Positions 1-10,537 of a stretch of DNA of 64,000 bases are shown here, piece by piece. The notes beneath the pieces are model-generated. The model was not told where the DNA came from. It saw only the letters and a program-made list of their open reading frames with translations, and did no database searches. The position numbers and the translations under genes were made by a program. Position 1 is the first letter of the stretch. The number at the start of each line of letters is the position of its first letter. Source of the DNA: Lepiota brunneoincarnata (Eukaryota; Basidiomycota; Agaricomycetes; Agaricales; Agaricaceae); assembly GCA_023014365.1 (NCBI GenBank), contig JAEBUN010000011.1:558001-622000 (forward strand), read 5' to 3'.

Positions 1-752
1 GCTGAGGCTGTCAAGGCCGGCGTTGAAAGCGCTGGGGGCAAGGCTGAAATCCTACAGTGCGTGATCTAAGCTTCACATCAAGGGGAAACCGCCAGTACTG
101 AGCTCGATACAGAGTTGCAGAAACCCTCCCTCAGGAGATCCTCGACAAGATGTCGGCTCCTCCTAAACCCAATTACCCCGTCATCGCCGTCGACGACTTG
201 TTGAAATACGATGCCTACCTCTTCGGTATCCCCACCCGTTATGGTAACATGCCCGCTCAATGGAAGGTATGTAAACATGTAAATTCGTCGATAATTCTAT
301 GAAAGCCGACAACACATCCTCTCCCCCACACACACACCAGAACTTCTGGGACGCCACTGGTCAAATTTGGATGAAGGGAGGCTGTGCTGGCAAGTATGCT
401 GGTATCTTCGTTTCCACCGCTAGCCTCGGTGGAGGTCAAGAAGCTACCGTCATGAATACCCTCTCCACTCTCACCCATCACGGCATTATCTTCGTGCCAC
501 TTGGTTACTCCCATTGTTTCCCGGACCTCAGTAACCTCGACGAGGCCCATGGTGGTGAGTAACCCCCCCCTTCTTTTCACAAGACGTATTGAACCAAATA
601 CTCAAACCAACCCTTCTTTTCTAGGATCTCCTTGGGGTGCTGGGACCCTCGCTTCTCCCACTGGTATTCGCCAGCCATCAACCCTCGAGCTGACTATCGC
701 TCAAAAGCATGGAAAGATGTTCTGGGAGATCATAAGCAGGGTGAAGTTCTAA
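1..752 (+). CDS. NAD(P)H:quinone oxidoreductase, WrbA/Pst2 flavodoxin-like (3' part)
   Basis: This is the 3' part of a WrbA-type FMN-dependent NAD(P)H:quinone oxidoreductase, a cytosolic enzyme that reduces quinones by two electrons and so limits redox cycling; the start lies before the window. Exons read 1-56, 113-266, 341-554 and 625-752, joined by three GT-AG introns (donors GTGCGT, GTATGT, GTGAGT), and end in a TAA at 750-752. Seen in sequence: [15 protein letters not shown] and [19 protein letters not shown], which form FMN-binding loops in the family, then [10 protein letters not shown] and the usual fungal C-terminus [10 protein letters not shown]. No frame defects are seen in the visible part. 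A decayed partial copy lies 1.1 kb downstream. Family assignment is firm; the physiological substrate is not shown by the sequence. Confidence 0.93.
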
Positions 753-1819
753 ATAAATGAAGGATGGGTACTCTGAGTTTGCTGAACCCGTCTTGATGAC
801 CGTCAACGTCCTTGTACTACCCTCCCTCAACGAACGATTAACTTGTACTATCATATAGCTAGACGAACGTGCCCCCCCCCAAGACGTTTGATTAGATGGT
901 CGACTGTCCGAAAGATTTGAGAACCCAGAGGGACAAAATCGGCTCACGGGTAAATCTATCTTTGGATATCGATAGCTTGGCCTTCTCTTTTTTTTTTCCA
1001 TCGGCCACACCAGGGGATGCTACTAGCCCACCTAACGCGCATCAGAAATTCGAAAGAGAAGTAGTGGTTGGAACTGGTTCGTAGTTCGCTTAGCCAATTA
1101 GGTTAAGTAACCCCCCAATTCACGCCTCCCCCCGTGATGTGTCCGGGATAGATCCGAGATACGTCTCGGGCCTATCACACCTATCACCCCCCTCACATGA
1201 TCGTCCGCCAAGCGGACCCGGAGGACATCATCAACTTTTCCCAGAGTTAATGTAACGGCATCAAGGGGTCCGAAATCATGATATCATCAATCAAGGGCGC
1301 CAGTTGAAAAAAGCTGGTTCCTCAAAAGCAAGCGGAAATACCCCTCCCCGCTCAGGTTTCGAACGTTCTTTATGTTAAGCGGGAACTTGGTGTCAGCGGC
1401 GGGTTCAGAGGCGGGGGGAACCGGCCAAGATACATAGTGAATCAACGACTTGGCCAACTATGAGCAGGAGCCCCAAGGGATGCCTGGATGATAGCATACA
1501 GTTTATTGAGCATCCACTAAGGCTACCGCGGAAACTGGCTGGATACACCTATATTTTATATTTCAAGTGGATGGCCCTTACTCCTTGACAGAATCACGGA
1601 CTTCCGGGGAGAATGTGCATTATCAAACAGGGGGGGGGGGACTAGGTCGGGAGTTGTCGAATGAGAGCGGGGTGCTGGAAGAGAAAAAGACAGTGTAGCC
1701 AGGTGCCGGGGCGCGGTAGCAGGGGCAAAAGAGGCTCTCTAGGTACGCATTAAAATCAAGACCCGACTCGGAAGCGCAGATCAGCATAAGGTGCAGACAG
1801 CTACTGACAGATAACCTGG
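753..1819. other. Intergenic, no gene recognised
   Basis: This stretch lies between the WrbA gene and its relic. It has short homopolymers (a C run near 870, a G run near 1629-1639) and scattered short frames that resemble no known protein. I see no RNA gene or repeat shared with the rest of the window. Confidence 0.5.
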
Positions 1820-2290
1820 ACCCTCATGGAATTGTACACGCCCGATCCTCGGAAGGTCTCGACATCTGGGATAGCAAACCCTACAGATTCTGTGTTTTTC
1901 AACATATTGCCTCCCCATTCGATAGCGGACAGCAGACCCTAGTGACGAGGTACGCTAGGTTGTTGTCTTCGTTTCTGTCTCCAACCTCAGGTGAGGTCAA
2001 GTTAACAATACAAGTACCCTCTCCCCTCTGACTCATTATGAAATTCCCCGTCGTGCTATTCGGCTAATCGCTTACTTCCGGAGTACCTCACTTAGATCAC
2101 GGGGGTGAATTGGTCTCCTAGGCATGACGTAGTGATTCCCAATGCTTAGACTAACATCGTTTCTATTACAAGATCTCCATGGGGGTGCTGGAACCCTAGC
2201 TTCTCTTTTCATCGGGTGCTCGCTAAACATTAGGCCTCGAGCTCGTTATCGCGAGCAAACAAGCACTGGCTATGTACGGTGTAGCGTGGC
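1820..2290 (+). pseudogene. Decayed partial copy of the WrbA gene
   Basis: The DNA is alignable by eye to exons 2-4 of the gene at 1-752 but cannot be read as protein. Clear matches are 1950-2000 (compare 395-440, TCTTCGTTT then GGTCAAG), 2005-2060 (compare 460-500, TACCCTCTCC then a TCGTGC block), 2085-2120 (compare 525-560) and 2166-2270 (compare 621-720, AGATCTCC, GGGGTGCTGG, CTCGAGCT). Order and orientation are kept, the AG before the last exon is retained, and about 40 bp of exon 3 are missing. Stops and indels are frequent. It is best read as an old tandem duplicate left to decay; no function is inferred. Confidence 0.7.
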
Positions 2291-2294
2291 CAAG

Positions 2295-2725
2295 TTGCCC
2301 GTGGTCCAGTAGCCTTGATTCGGACATGGATTCCATCCCGCTGAGTGACCGCCTCCTTCTAAAGTCAGCTGAGAGGAGGAATGCTTTCACAGGAGATACG
2401 TAGCCAGGACCTTTATTGGTTATTTGCTTTGTAAAAACACCTTCGAGTAAGGAGGAAGTTCCGAAACTCGCGGAGGGGTTGACTCCGCCGTAGGAGCTGC
2501 GAAAACTGCGAGCCAGCTATCAATTTATCTCATACCCTGCAATTTCGGGCACCGGACACATCAAGCAAGAGAGACCTAACTAGCCCTAGCGCGGATGGAT
2601 CAAATTTGTAAAACGATCGACTAAATACTCACGGGTCGATTACTGAATCTGAAACCGATGGTCCATACCCCCAAGCGACCCCTTCCTCTGCCTTCCAACA
2701 TCAAAAATATCATCGGTTAGACAGG
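2295..2725. other. Upstream region of the first SDR gene
   Basis: No gene or repeat recognised. It presumably holds the promoter of the dehydrogenase that starts at 2726, but no clear TATA box stands out. Confidence 0.4.
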
Positions 2726-4007
2726 ATGTTAGATACTCGTGTGGCCATCGTTACAGGAGCAGCTCAGGGCATCGGTCGAGCGATTGCGATTCAGTTAGCC
2801 GAGGATGGACTGGATGTCGCCATCAATGACGTCGAGAGTCAACGGCAAGCGCTAGAAGAAGTCCGGTCTATCATCGCTTCTAAAGGGGGCAAAACGTGTT
2901 TGATTTGCGGTGATGTTTCGGACGAAGCGACGGTAAAGGCGATGGTGAAAACTGTTGTGGAAAAGCTCGGTAGCGTGGATGTGGTAAGTATGACTACCCC
3001 AAACGAGGTCTCTCCTCCTGCCATCACGGGCTCATGGTTCGGATAGATGGTAGCAAACGCCGGGATATGTTTTGGGAAGAAGGTGTTGGAAAGTAAGGTT
3101 CCACATTCCTTCCTTATTCAATGCCGTTTATCTCGAACGTTATTTTTAGCCACTGTCGAAGACTGGGACAAAATCTTTGCGATCAACGCTCGAAGTGTCT
3201 TCTTGGCGTATAAATATGCTGCCCTTCAGATGATCAGCCAGGACCGAGGAGGTAGGATTATTGGGGCTTCGTCGGGAGCCGGAAAACAAGGTTTGGTTAC
3301 AACCTCTGTTCTGCTTTCATGCTAGGGTTGAACCCAGCTCGCTAGCCGCACCTTACCTCGGGGCATATAGCAGTACTAAAGCCGCCATCCGCGCAATAAC
3401 ACAGGCATCAGGTCAGTCTCCAGTTCTGAATTGATCAATATTCCATTGTTCAGAGCGAGAACAGCTCTAGAGTGGGGTGTATACGGCATCACTGTTAATT
3501 GTTACGGCCCAGGTGAAGAGCGAAATATCTTCTATGACTGAAATTAGGAGTGCTCATTTATTATGAAGGAACAATTGAAACGCCAATGAGTGAGTGCCTA
3601 GACTCTCGGTACTCTAAACAATGATTTATCTATGAACTCCACGGCATTAGTTGAGGCACTCGGAGACCAACTTGGAGACCGAAAAGGACTATATGCCGAG
3701 GTTCGTGCAAATTGCCTAGTGATGGCAGTCCTCCACCGATGAACTGCAACAGGAAGTGAAAAAGACAGTCTGTGACCGTATCGGTCAGCCTGAGGATGTT
3801 GCACGGCTAGTGTCTTACCTGGCTTCAACGGGCTCGGAGTTTATGACCGGTAGGTGCATGCGACCCGGAGCCAAGACCGTGCTGACACTTGGCCCTCAAC
3901 TTAGGCCAATGGGTAGGGTGCTAAGTTCATGGATAAATTCCTGCTTCTGATTATTTTCAGATCGCGATCAATGGGGGGAGGCAATTCGAGTGAATGGGGA
4001 ATATTGA
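2726..4007 (+). CDS. Short-chain dehydrogenase/reductase (SDR), copy 1
   Basis: This is a classical SDR, an NAD(P)-dependent oxidoreductase of the acetoin/diacetyl-reductase-like group. Nine exons read 2726-2983, 3047-3092, 3150-3290, 3346-3411, 3456-3512, 3569-3589, 3651-3700, 3753-3849 and 3961-4007. They sum to 783 nt, a 260-residue protein, the usual SDR length. Seen in sequence: cofactor loop TGAAQGIG near residues 10-17, VANAG at the end of strand beta-4, catalytic Ser in GASSGAGKQ, YSSTK with catalytic Tyr and Lys, then VYGITVNCYGPG. The acceptor at 3343-3345 is preferred over an earlier AG because only it keeps the frame. The last exon differs from the paralogue (ends AIRVNGEY), so the C-terminus is the least certain part. 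The substrate cannot be told; the only near relative in the window is the SDR at 5689. Confidence 0.85.
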
Positions 4008-5688
4008 TCTGACATCACCAAATTTCTTCACTTTTCCTTCTGACTCATTTCAATTTTTTTTTTTGAATCATTGAAATGGGCTGTGATGTTACCAAAATCC
4101 ATCACAACCCTCTGAATGAGTATAATCCCCCAAAGTATATTATACTCAAGAAATCAATTAGCCCAGGCTTTCAATGGATTTTACATAATTGTGAAGAGTT
4201 TCTCTGCAAAAGTGAGGTTATGTAGATGAATGTCTGCTCATATATCATGATATTCATTCTCGCGCACCCCAAGCGATGCCTGTAATTTCTAAATCAAATA
4301 TTAGAGGAAGAGGAGCTCATTGGATATTTCCCCACTTCTTGTTGCCTGATTTGTCTCACATGGACTACCGAAAATCTCCAAGTTGGATAGCTTGCATATA
4401 ATCTGTTCCGAGCCGTACAAACAAAAGCTCGACACGTCTGAAGATCGCTACTAGGAGAGGATCGAAAATCCCTTTATAGCCCAACCGCAAGAAGGCCGCA
4501 TACCGCGCTCGTGATCACACTGGTTCAAGGGCAGACTAATTGCACATGTTCGGATCCTCTGTATTCCCTCGTAATCCATGTTGCTTGGCTTGTGGATCCA
4601 CTCACTAAAAGCTCAGGCAAGACTCGAAACCGAATGCACGCCTACAACATATCCTCCTACAAGAGCCCCAAAGACTTTATGGATAGTGATCGGCTGCCGT
4701 ACGCTCAGTGTTGTTCGTTTATCAATAGTTATCAGGTAAATATCAGCTATTATCACCATAGACTCAATGGAATGTTGATGTTTGGGAACAAATGCTCAGC
4801 TCACACCGACCTAACCCTACCGAGACGAAAGTGGGTTTGCAGGGGCGCGTTGAAGCAATGCGAATTAAGAAGATTGCCGCGGCAGGTTATAGCCAACACG
4901 GATCGTACCGTAATTCCATCTCTTTGTGCACTCAACACGGCGAAAGGGAGAGTGCATTGGTCAAGGTGTAGCCGGGTCTTGTGGTCAGGTGGGGACAGCA
5001 AACAATGAATCCACGGTCACAAAGAATGTACATGCATGCGCCAGTTGCCATGTCTTATGCACGTAATTAGGGATGTCCTGTTCTGTTGGCGGAAACAACA
5101 TTGTTGCTGGCACTGTTGCCTTGCCTCGTTCTGATCTATTGGAATCGCGAGCGGCGCCGTCATTCCAGGGACGATTCCGTTCACACGCACTTGCTTGGAC
5201 CCCGTCGTATTGGCAGGGACCGTAATTTCAAATCTGGCCTCATCTCATGACTGACTATCCCTACAGTGTCAGCTCATGATCGTACTTTTTATTGTTTTGT
5301 TCCTCTCATTCCATAACTATTTGGGGTTGGTGTGTTCCCACATTGAGGGATGACTGCCCCTTAGTTCTCGCATGTATTCACGAAAACTGAGTCGATGATA
5401 CTTGTTAATTACTACATGATAATCCCTATGTTAGGCATATGTATCACTTATCCCTATCAATCTCAACCATCAAGCCTCACGACGCTGGGGCCTATTGCAT
5501 GCTCCTATTGCGTGTACATACTTTACCCTGAAGCCCATTCATGTGGAGTCAATTGATCTCGTGTTCAATTGAGTTATGGGTCATACATATAGCGAATGGT
5601 CCTAGCTTCGTCGACTCCGATTCTTCCCTTACCTACCTTACCCATCCCCGACTGTAACCGTAGCACTCATTACATCACCCAACAATCC
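4008..5688. other. Intergenic between the two SDR genes
   Basis: About 1.7 kb without a supportable gene. A 165-codon open frame at 4511-5008 has no recognisable domain, intron signals or biased composition and is treated as chance. AT-rich stretches occur around 4020-4300 and 5270-5600. No transposon ends were seen. Confidence 0.5.
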
Positions 5689-6945
5689 ATGTCCGACTCA
5701 GCCAGAATCGCAATAGTGACTGGTGCAGCTCGAGGAATAGGAGAGGCCATTGCACGACGGCTCGCGGCAGATGGGTTCGATGTCGCCATCAATGACTTGC
5801 CATCTCAAATCCAAGGACTCGAGCAATTACATCGGGATATCACCGCCACCGGCCGGCGTTCGTACATCTATGCTGCGGATGTCTCTCAAGAGGCTGATGT
5901 ACAGAGTATGGTGGATGAGACGATTAGGGCACTGGGGGGTTTAGATGTCGTGAGTTTCGTTTTCAAAATCTCCAGTTGGTCTGTCGAACCGAGGGAGAAG
6001 TTTTAGATGGTGGCAAATGCAGGTGTGATTCGGGCTATCCCGCTGGTTGACTGTACGAGATAACCGTTGCTTCCCTTGGGACGGAGGTTTAATCATATGA
6101 ATGGGTAACAGGTACTGTGGAAATGTGGGAACAAGTCTTCGCCGTCAATGCACGAAGCACCTTCTTGTGCTATAAATATGCTGCAAAGGCAATGATAGCA
6201 CAAGGGAGAGGAGGGAGAATCATCGGCGCCTCGTCGGTTGCTGGAAAGCAAGGTATATGAGAGTCTCACTCGGGCCCCCCTGTCAACTATTATTCTGAAT
6301 AAACAAACACCAAGGTGCCGGGTTTGCGCCTGCGTATTCAGCTTCCAAGTTTGCCGTTCGTGGTTTGACTCAGAGCGCAGGCAAGTGAGTTTTTGTGTGC
6401 GCCCTCCCATACTAATTTCACGTATACTCTTCAGCGAAAGAACTGGGACAATATGGTATCACTGTCAATGCTTACGCCCCTGGTTCGAGTATTTCCCGTT
6501 TTATAAACTCATGAAAAAGCTAACTAAACGTGCAATAGGCCCCACTGACACCCCGTTGCGTAAGCGAGAGACCCAACATGAACCTATAGCCTACCTGCTC
6601 ATTGAATGCTTTTTATTTTTCTCCAGTAACCACGTTGGGTGTTGACGAGGCCACCATTGATGCCATCATGACTAGCGTCAGTGTGACGTTTTCCCCCTCA
6701 CACCTAGTTGTTCACACGCACACACAGGAAATCAACAAAACGGTGGTAGGACGGTACGGAAAGCCCGAGGAAATAGCCCACATCGTGTCATACCTAGCCG
6801 CACGAGATGCAGGTTTCATCACAGGTCAAACGGTAAGCGTCACCTTTTTTTTAAAAAAAATCCCATTCTTCTTCCCTCGACTTCCCGATACTCGCTGCTA
6901 ATCACAATATAGATATCCGTCAACGGAGGCCAATTCTTTGATTAA
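5689..6945 (+). CDS. Short-chain dehydrogenase/reductase (SDR), copy 2
   Basis: This is a paralogue of the SDR at 2726 with the same nine-exon plan: 5689-5949, 6007-6052, 6112-6252, 6315-6380, 6435-6482, 6539-6559, 6627-6676, 6728-6832 and 6913-6945, together 771 nt and 256 residues. Start at 5689 (MSDSARIAIVTGAARGIG) is preferred to an upstream in-frame ATG at 5596, because it places the cofactor loop at the normal distance from the N-terminus. Seen: TGAARGIG, MVANAG, GASSVAGKQG, catalytic YSASK, QYGITVNAYAPG, and the C-terminal ISVNGGQFFD. The fourth intron appears to use a GC-AG pair (G|GCAAGT at 6381), and the sixth exon is only 21 nt. An NAD(P)-linked keto/hydroxy interconversion such as diacetyl or acetoin reduction is likely but inferred from family only. 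Confidence 0.9.
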
Positions 6946-6978
6946 TAATAAGCCGTGTATCCACCCAATCCCTAAGAT

Positions 6979-8663
6979 TTACAGTGTAACAAATTTACGC
7001 TCAGGTTGAGACCGTAGGGAACGAAGCTGAGCCATCTCAACATCACTTATCGTAGTCCTACTCCCATCTTCCTCGATCGTCACCTGGTGAGATGTCGCCC
7101 TTTCTCTATCAATATTCTTGTTAGCTTCCCGAACGTTCAAAATAATCCGGTTGGAAAGGACGCAGGACATCGCCACTGAAAAACCGACGGGTATTTCAAG
7201 AAGGCTTGGCTAAACAATGTTGAAATTTTTAAATGAGTGGAATGATTTCCCGGTAAGCGAATAATAGAAGATCCGAACCGGGGCGGCGATCCAGATTAAC
7301 AGACAGGTTAGGTACGTGGACATAATGCTGCATATATATATATAAAGAAAAGCAGATGAGTGACAAAGCCTGAGAAGAAAAGGGAGGCACACTTACACGA
7401 TAAAGTACAAGACAGAGTCCCGAATGAGGATGCCAACGAGGCGTCTGCCGGATCGGAAGAGCGGTCCATCCGCTCGAAAGGTTTGGAACCCCCTGATGAG
7501 AGCCAATATGCACAGTAGACATTCATTCGCCAACATTGGTATCCAAAAGGCGAAAAAATCGTCAGAGACGTGGAATGGGATGCAAAATGTGAAGTTCTGG
7601 AGAGGCCGGAAAGCGGCAAAAGGCCTTGCAGTGGCTTGTAAAAAGAGAAGCGTGTCCAGTCAAGTTAAGGTCTGGGGAGTGTTGGAAAAGTTGTGTTTAC
7701 CGGTGATGGACATCAGGACTTTCCCCATAATGACTGCGGAGACGGTGGAAGCAAGAATGAAGGATGTGATCATCAGCGCCAATATCTTTTTATTCAGGGA
7801 ATATAACGCATAGAGGCGCATTTGTAGGATCACTATAACATATTTGTGAACAATACTGATTCCCATAAAGGTGAAACGTACTCTCGGCAATCATACAGGC
7901 TATAAGACCCGTCCATCCTTGCCAATGGAAAAAGTTCTGACCTTCAAAAGGGCAAGTGAGCTTTCGTGTCAAGTTTCAGCATGATGCACTTACAGCTACA
8001 GAAATTTGAGAGACCCTCCTTCAATCAGTGACCGATACGAAGAACGTTGACAACGCACAACTGTAGTGAACCAGATATATATACGGTTTTGTTCAGTAGA
8101 ATGCCAAACAGCGGGCCTAGTTGACTTACGGTGTCATCCAAGTTGGTGGCGAAGAGAGCTGCGACAACGATCAGTTGAAAAACCACTGGAGAAGCTGATA
8201 TCCCCCTCACCGTAGTTGTTAAAGCTGGAGACAAGGCATGATTAACGCATCACTGCAACTGAACCAGAAGCCTTCGCTCACATGACGCAGAAAAGCGTGT
8301 AGTAGCGATTCTATCAAACGATTGCGGTTAAAATAGCATCCCTTTCCTTGAATATCAACTAACTCACAGCAATAAATAGCGCCTTTCCAATTGACCATGG
8401 ACTTTTCTAGCTGATAGCTTTAGTGGCCGAACCAGCCAAATTGGCCATTTCTTACCCAAATGAGATCCACCTTCGGCCGCGATAAGTCAGGACAGCTATG
8501 CGAAGGAGACGAAACGATTACTCACCTCCAGGTCGAAAGTCACCACTTTTGCGTCATACAAAGTCCTCAGCATTAGGGCGCAAGACACTCCCCCCCCCCT
8601 CCCCTCGAGTCACTCACAATGATCGAACACAATGATGCTAGAGGATGCGACTTGGGATGCCAT
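6979..8663 (-). CDS. DUF6533 multi-pass membrane protein
   Basis: This is a member of the large Agaricomycete DUF6533 family, predicted seven-helix membrane proteins of unknown function. Starting at ATG 8663, many short exons join as MASQVASSSIIVFDH, TLYDAKVVTFDLE, VDLIW, KSPWSIGKALFIA, NRYYTLFCV, ALFATNLDDT, FFHWQGWTGLIACMIAE, ILQMRLYALYSLNKKIL and so on. The order and spacing are typical of the family: an acidic EV/DLIW segment, a WQGW turn, then RLYALY. The later part shows the conserved WIPMLANECLLCILALIRG and LFRSGRRLVGILIRDSV, and the cytosolic tail ends QPERKFVTL at 6979. At least nine introns interrupt it and exact joins in the middle are approximate. Its 3' end lies only 33 bp from the end of the convergent SDR gene. 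Confidence 0.8.
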
Positions 8664-10537
8664 GGGGTCAGTTCAAGAGGTCATGTATTCACTGTAAGGG
8701 GACACCTTACGTTGCGCATATCGAGTAGCCTCTATATCTTGTATCCCCTGGGAGAGCAGGCGCAAGACCGACATTGTTGAAAGCTGAAGGGACTGGTTGG
8801 AAAAGTCACCCAGAGGGCGCTCGAGCAAGGAAGGAGGGGAAGGGCCTGGTGCGGGCGGGGGGACATCCAAAGCAGTTTATGATGCATCCATGGGAGGGGC
8901 TTTTAATTGCAGCGCCATTGAGACTACGGTTAAATAAAATCTTCGGGAAGTGTGCCCGTTAGTCCTGAGAGGATGGAGCATGAATCAATCCGGTCCCCTG
9001 TCACATTGAGGAACACCCGTGATGGTTCCCTCCCAAAAGGGCAAAACACGCGGCACGTTGCCAGCTTGAAGCCTGATCCAGTCTAGCTCGAGGGGCTTTT
9101 TGCAATACACCTTTCGGGGATGGACGGGCTCACAGCGGGGCAGGACGGTGGTTGTGAGGAACGGCGTCAATATGAAAGAGCATTTAGTTTGAGTCGTCGT
9201 CGGCCTTCGGTGGGACAACTAGTGGATCCATGTATTGTTTCAACAATGGCCATCGTGAGATTGTATGACGGATTTGAGTTGCTCGGTCTGCGCGCTGTAA
9301 TGCTTTTCACTCCACTTTTCCTTAGTACTTGTCAATCTTGAAACCCGCTTGACATAAAAATCACGTATGAGGGGGGGGAGCTTGGCGGCGAAGAAAGAAG
9401 TCTCGTCTTTGACGGGAATCTGCGGGCGCAGATTATAAGGCAACATGCGCAGCACCGTAGACAGTGACCAGCGAGGATCATTAATAGTGGTGTAAAACCG
9501 AGAACACAATACTTGCTTTAGCCGGCCTTCAAGCCTTATTACCTTGGGCGTGCGGCGCTTTCGAAATATAGAAGCTTCGAAGCCAACGGAACGAGAAGTC
9601 CGGGGCGGAGGGTTTTCGGTCTGAAGAGCGCGCTCAAATGGGAAAACCCCAAAGTCGGTGCGAGGCTACTTGACGGGCGGCTTTGGGTGGTTGAGCCGTT
9701 CCGAAAATAAATATACTTGCTCTTCTACAAATATCATCAACTATGATTGGAGCAAGTACCGTGTTCCAGTCAAATGATCATCAAGACAAGCAGGGGGCGG
9801 TAAGACTCAGAGCAACCCTTTGAATATCGGAAAGGAGCAATTTTGCCTTGACGTACAAGTCCTGGGCTCATATGCTTGGCATATTGATTTCGGGAAGAAA
9901 GTCTTGGGGAGGGGGTAGCGTCCTCTCCACTAAGGATGGGTCGTTGCAACCTGCGTTTAATAATAATAATAATAATCAAGCCTACGCACTCCTATGTTGT
10001 CCTTCTTCTATTTCCTGAGTTCTAGATATATCGGACAAACACGATAATTTAAACATTTCCACGCTAGCCAAGAACATAGACGACGATTGCTTGGCCCCTA
10101 TCACTTGGGACTTCTAAGCGCGCCTACCTCGCGTATGCGGAATTTCAGTGGAGACTAGTAGGGTTTTGGAGATAACAAATCAAAAATCGAGACGCCCACC
10201 TTGCGCCGCAAATCATTTCAGACGATCATTGTATGATCATTGTAGCGACACCTTATTTGACCATCTCACTTTATATCATCAATACAGCTTTCCCCCTATC
10301 TGGGCACCAGGTCAAGGGTATCGTAATGACCGGGTCGCCCTCGATAACAAGTTAATAAACACCATAACCCACACAGGGTTGCCAAGGGGGCGGTGAATCC
10401 CACTGCAGCCCAGATGCCAGAGTATCAGCAAGGTCTCGGAGGCGTATCACTCTCACTCTCAATCCCTGTAAAAGAGCATGTGTATGAGTGTAACGACAAG
10501 TTAAATATATATTCGAATTAGAATGTGGTGTGTGATA
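8664..10537. other. Intergenic, no gene recognised
   Basis: This separates the DUF6533 gene from the ammonium transporter. Several 60-90-codon frames exist but none shows a domain or plausible splicing. A small trinucleotide run (TAA) lies at 9958-9976. The right part is the 3' flank of the transporter. Confidence 0.5.
9958..9976. repeat. (TAA)n microsatellite
   Basis: About six uninterrupted TAA units are seen directly in intergenic DNA. Confidence 0.9.

Noticed and set aside
3291..3336. Acceptor at 3322-3324 in SDR copy 1, giving an in-frame stop and a pseudogene
   Set aside because: The AG at 3344-3345 restores the frame and the exact segment length seen in the paralogue, so the gene is probably functional.
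4511..5008. 165-codon plus-strand frame between the SDR genes
   Set aside because: No recognisable family and no conserved motif; treated as chance.
9240..9509. 89-codon minus-strand frame
   Set aside because: No motif, no neighbouring exons that would extend it.
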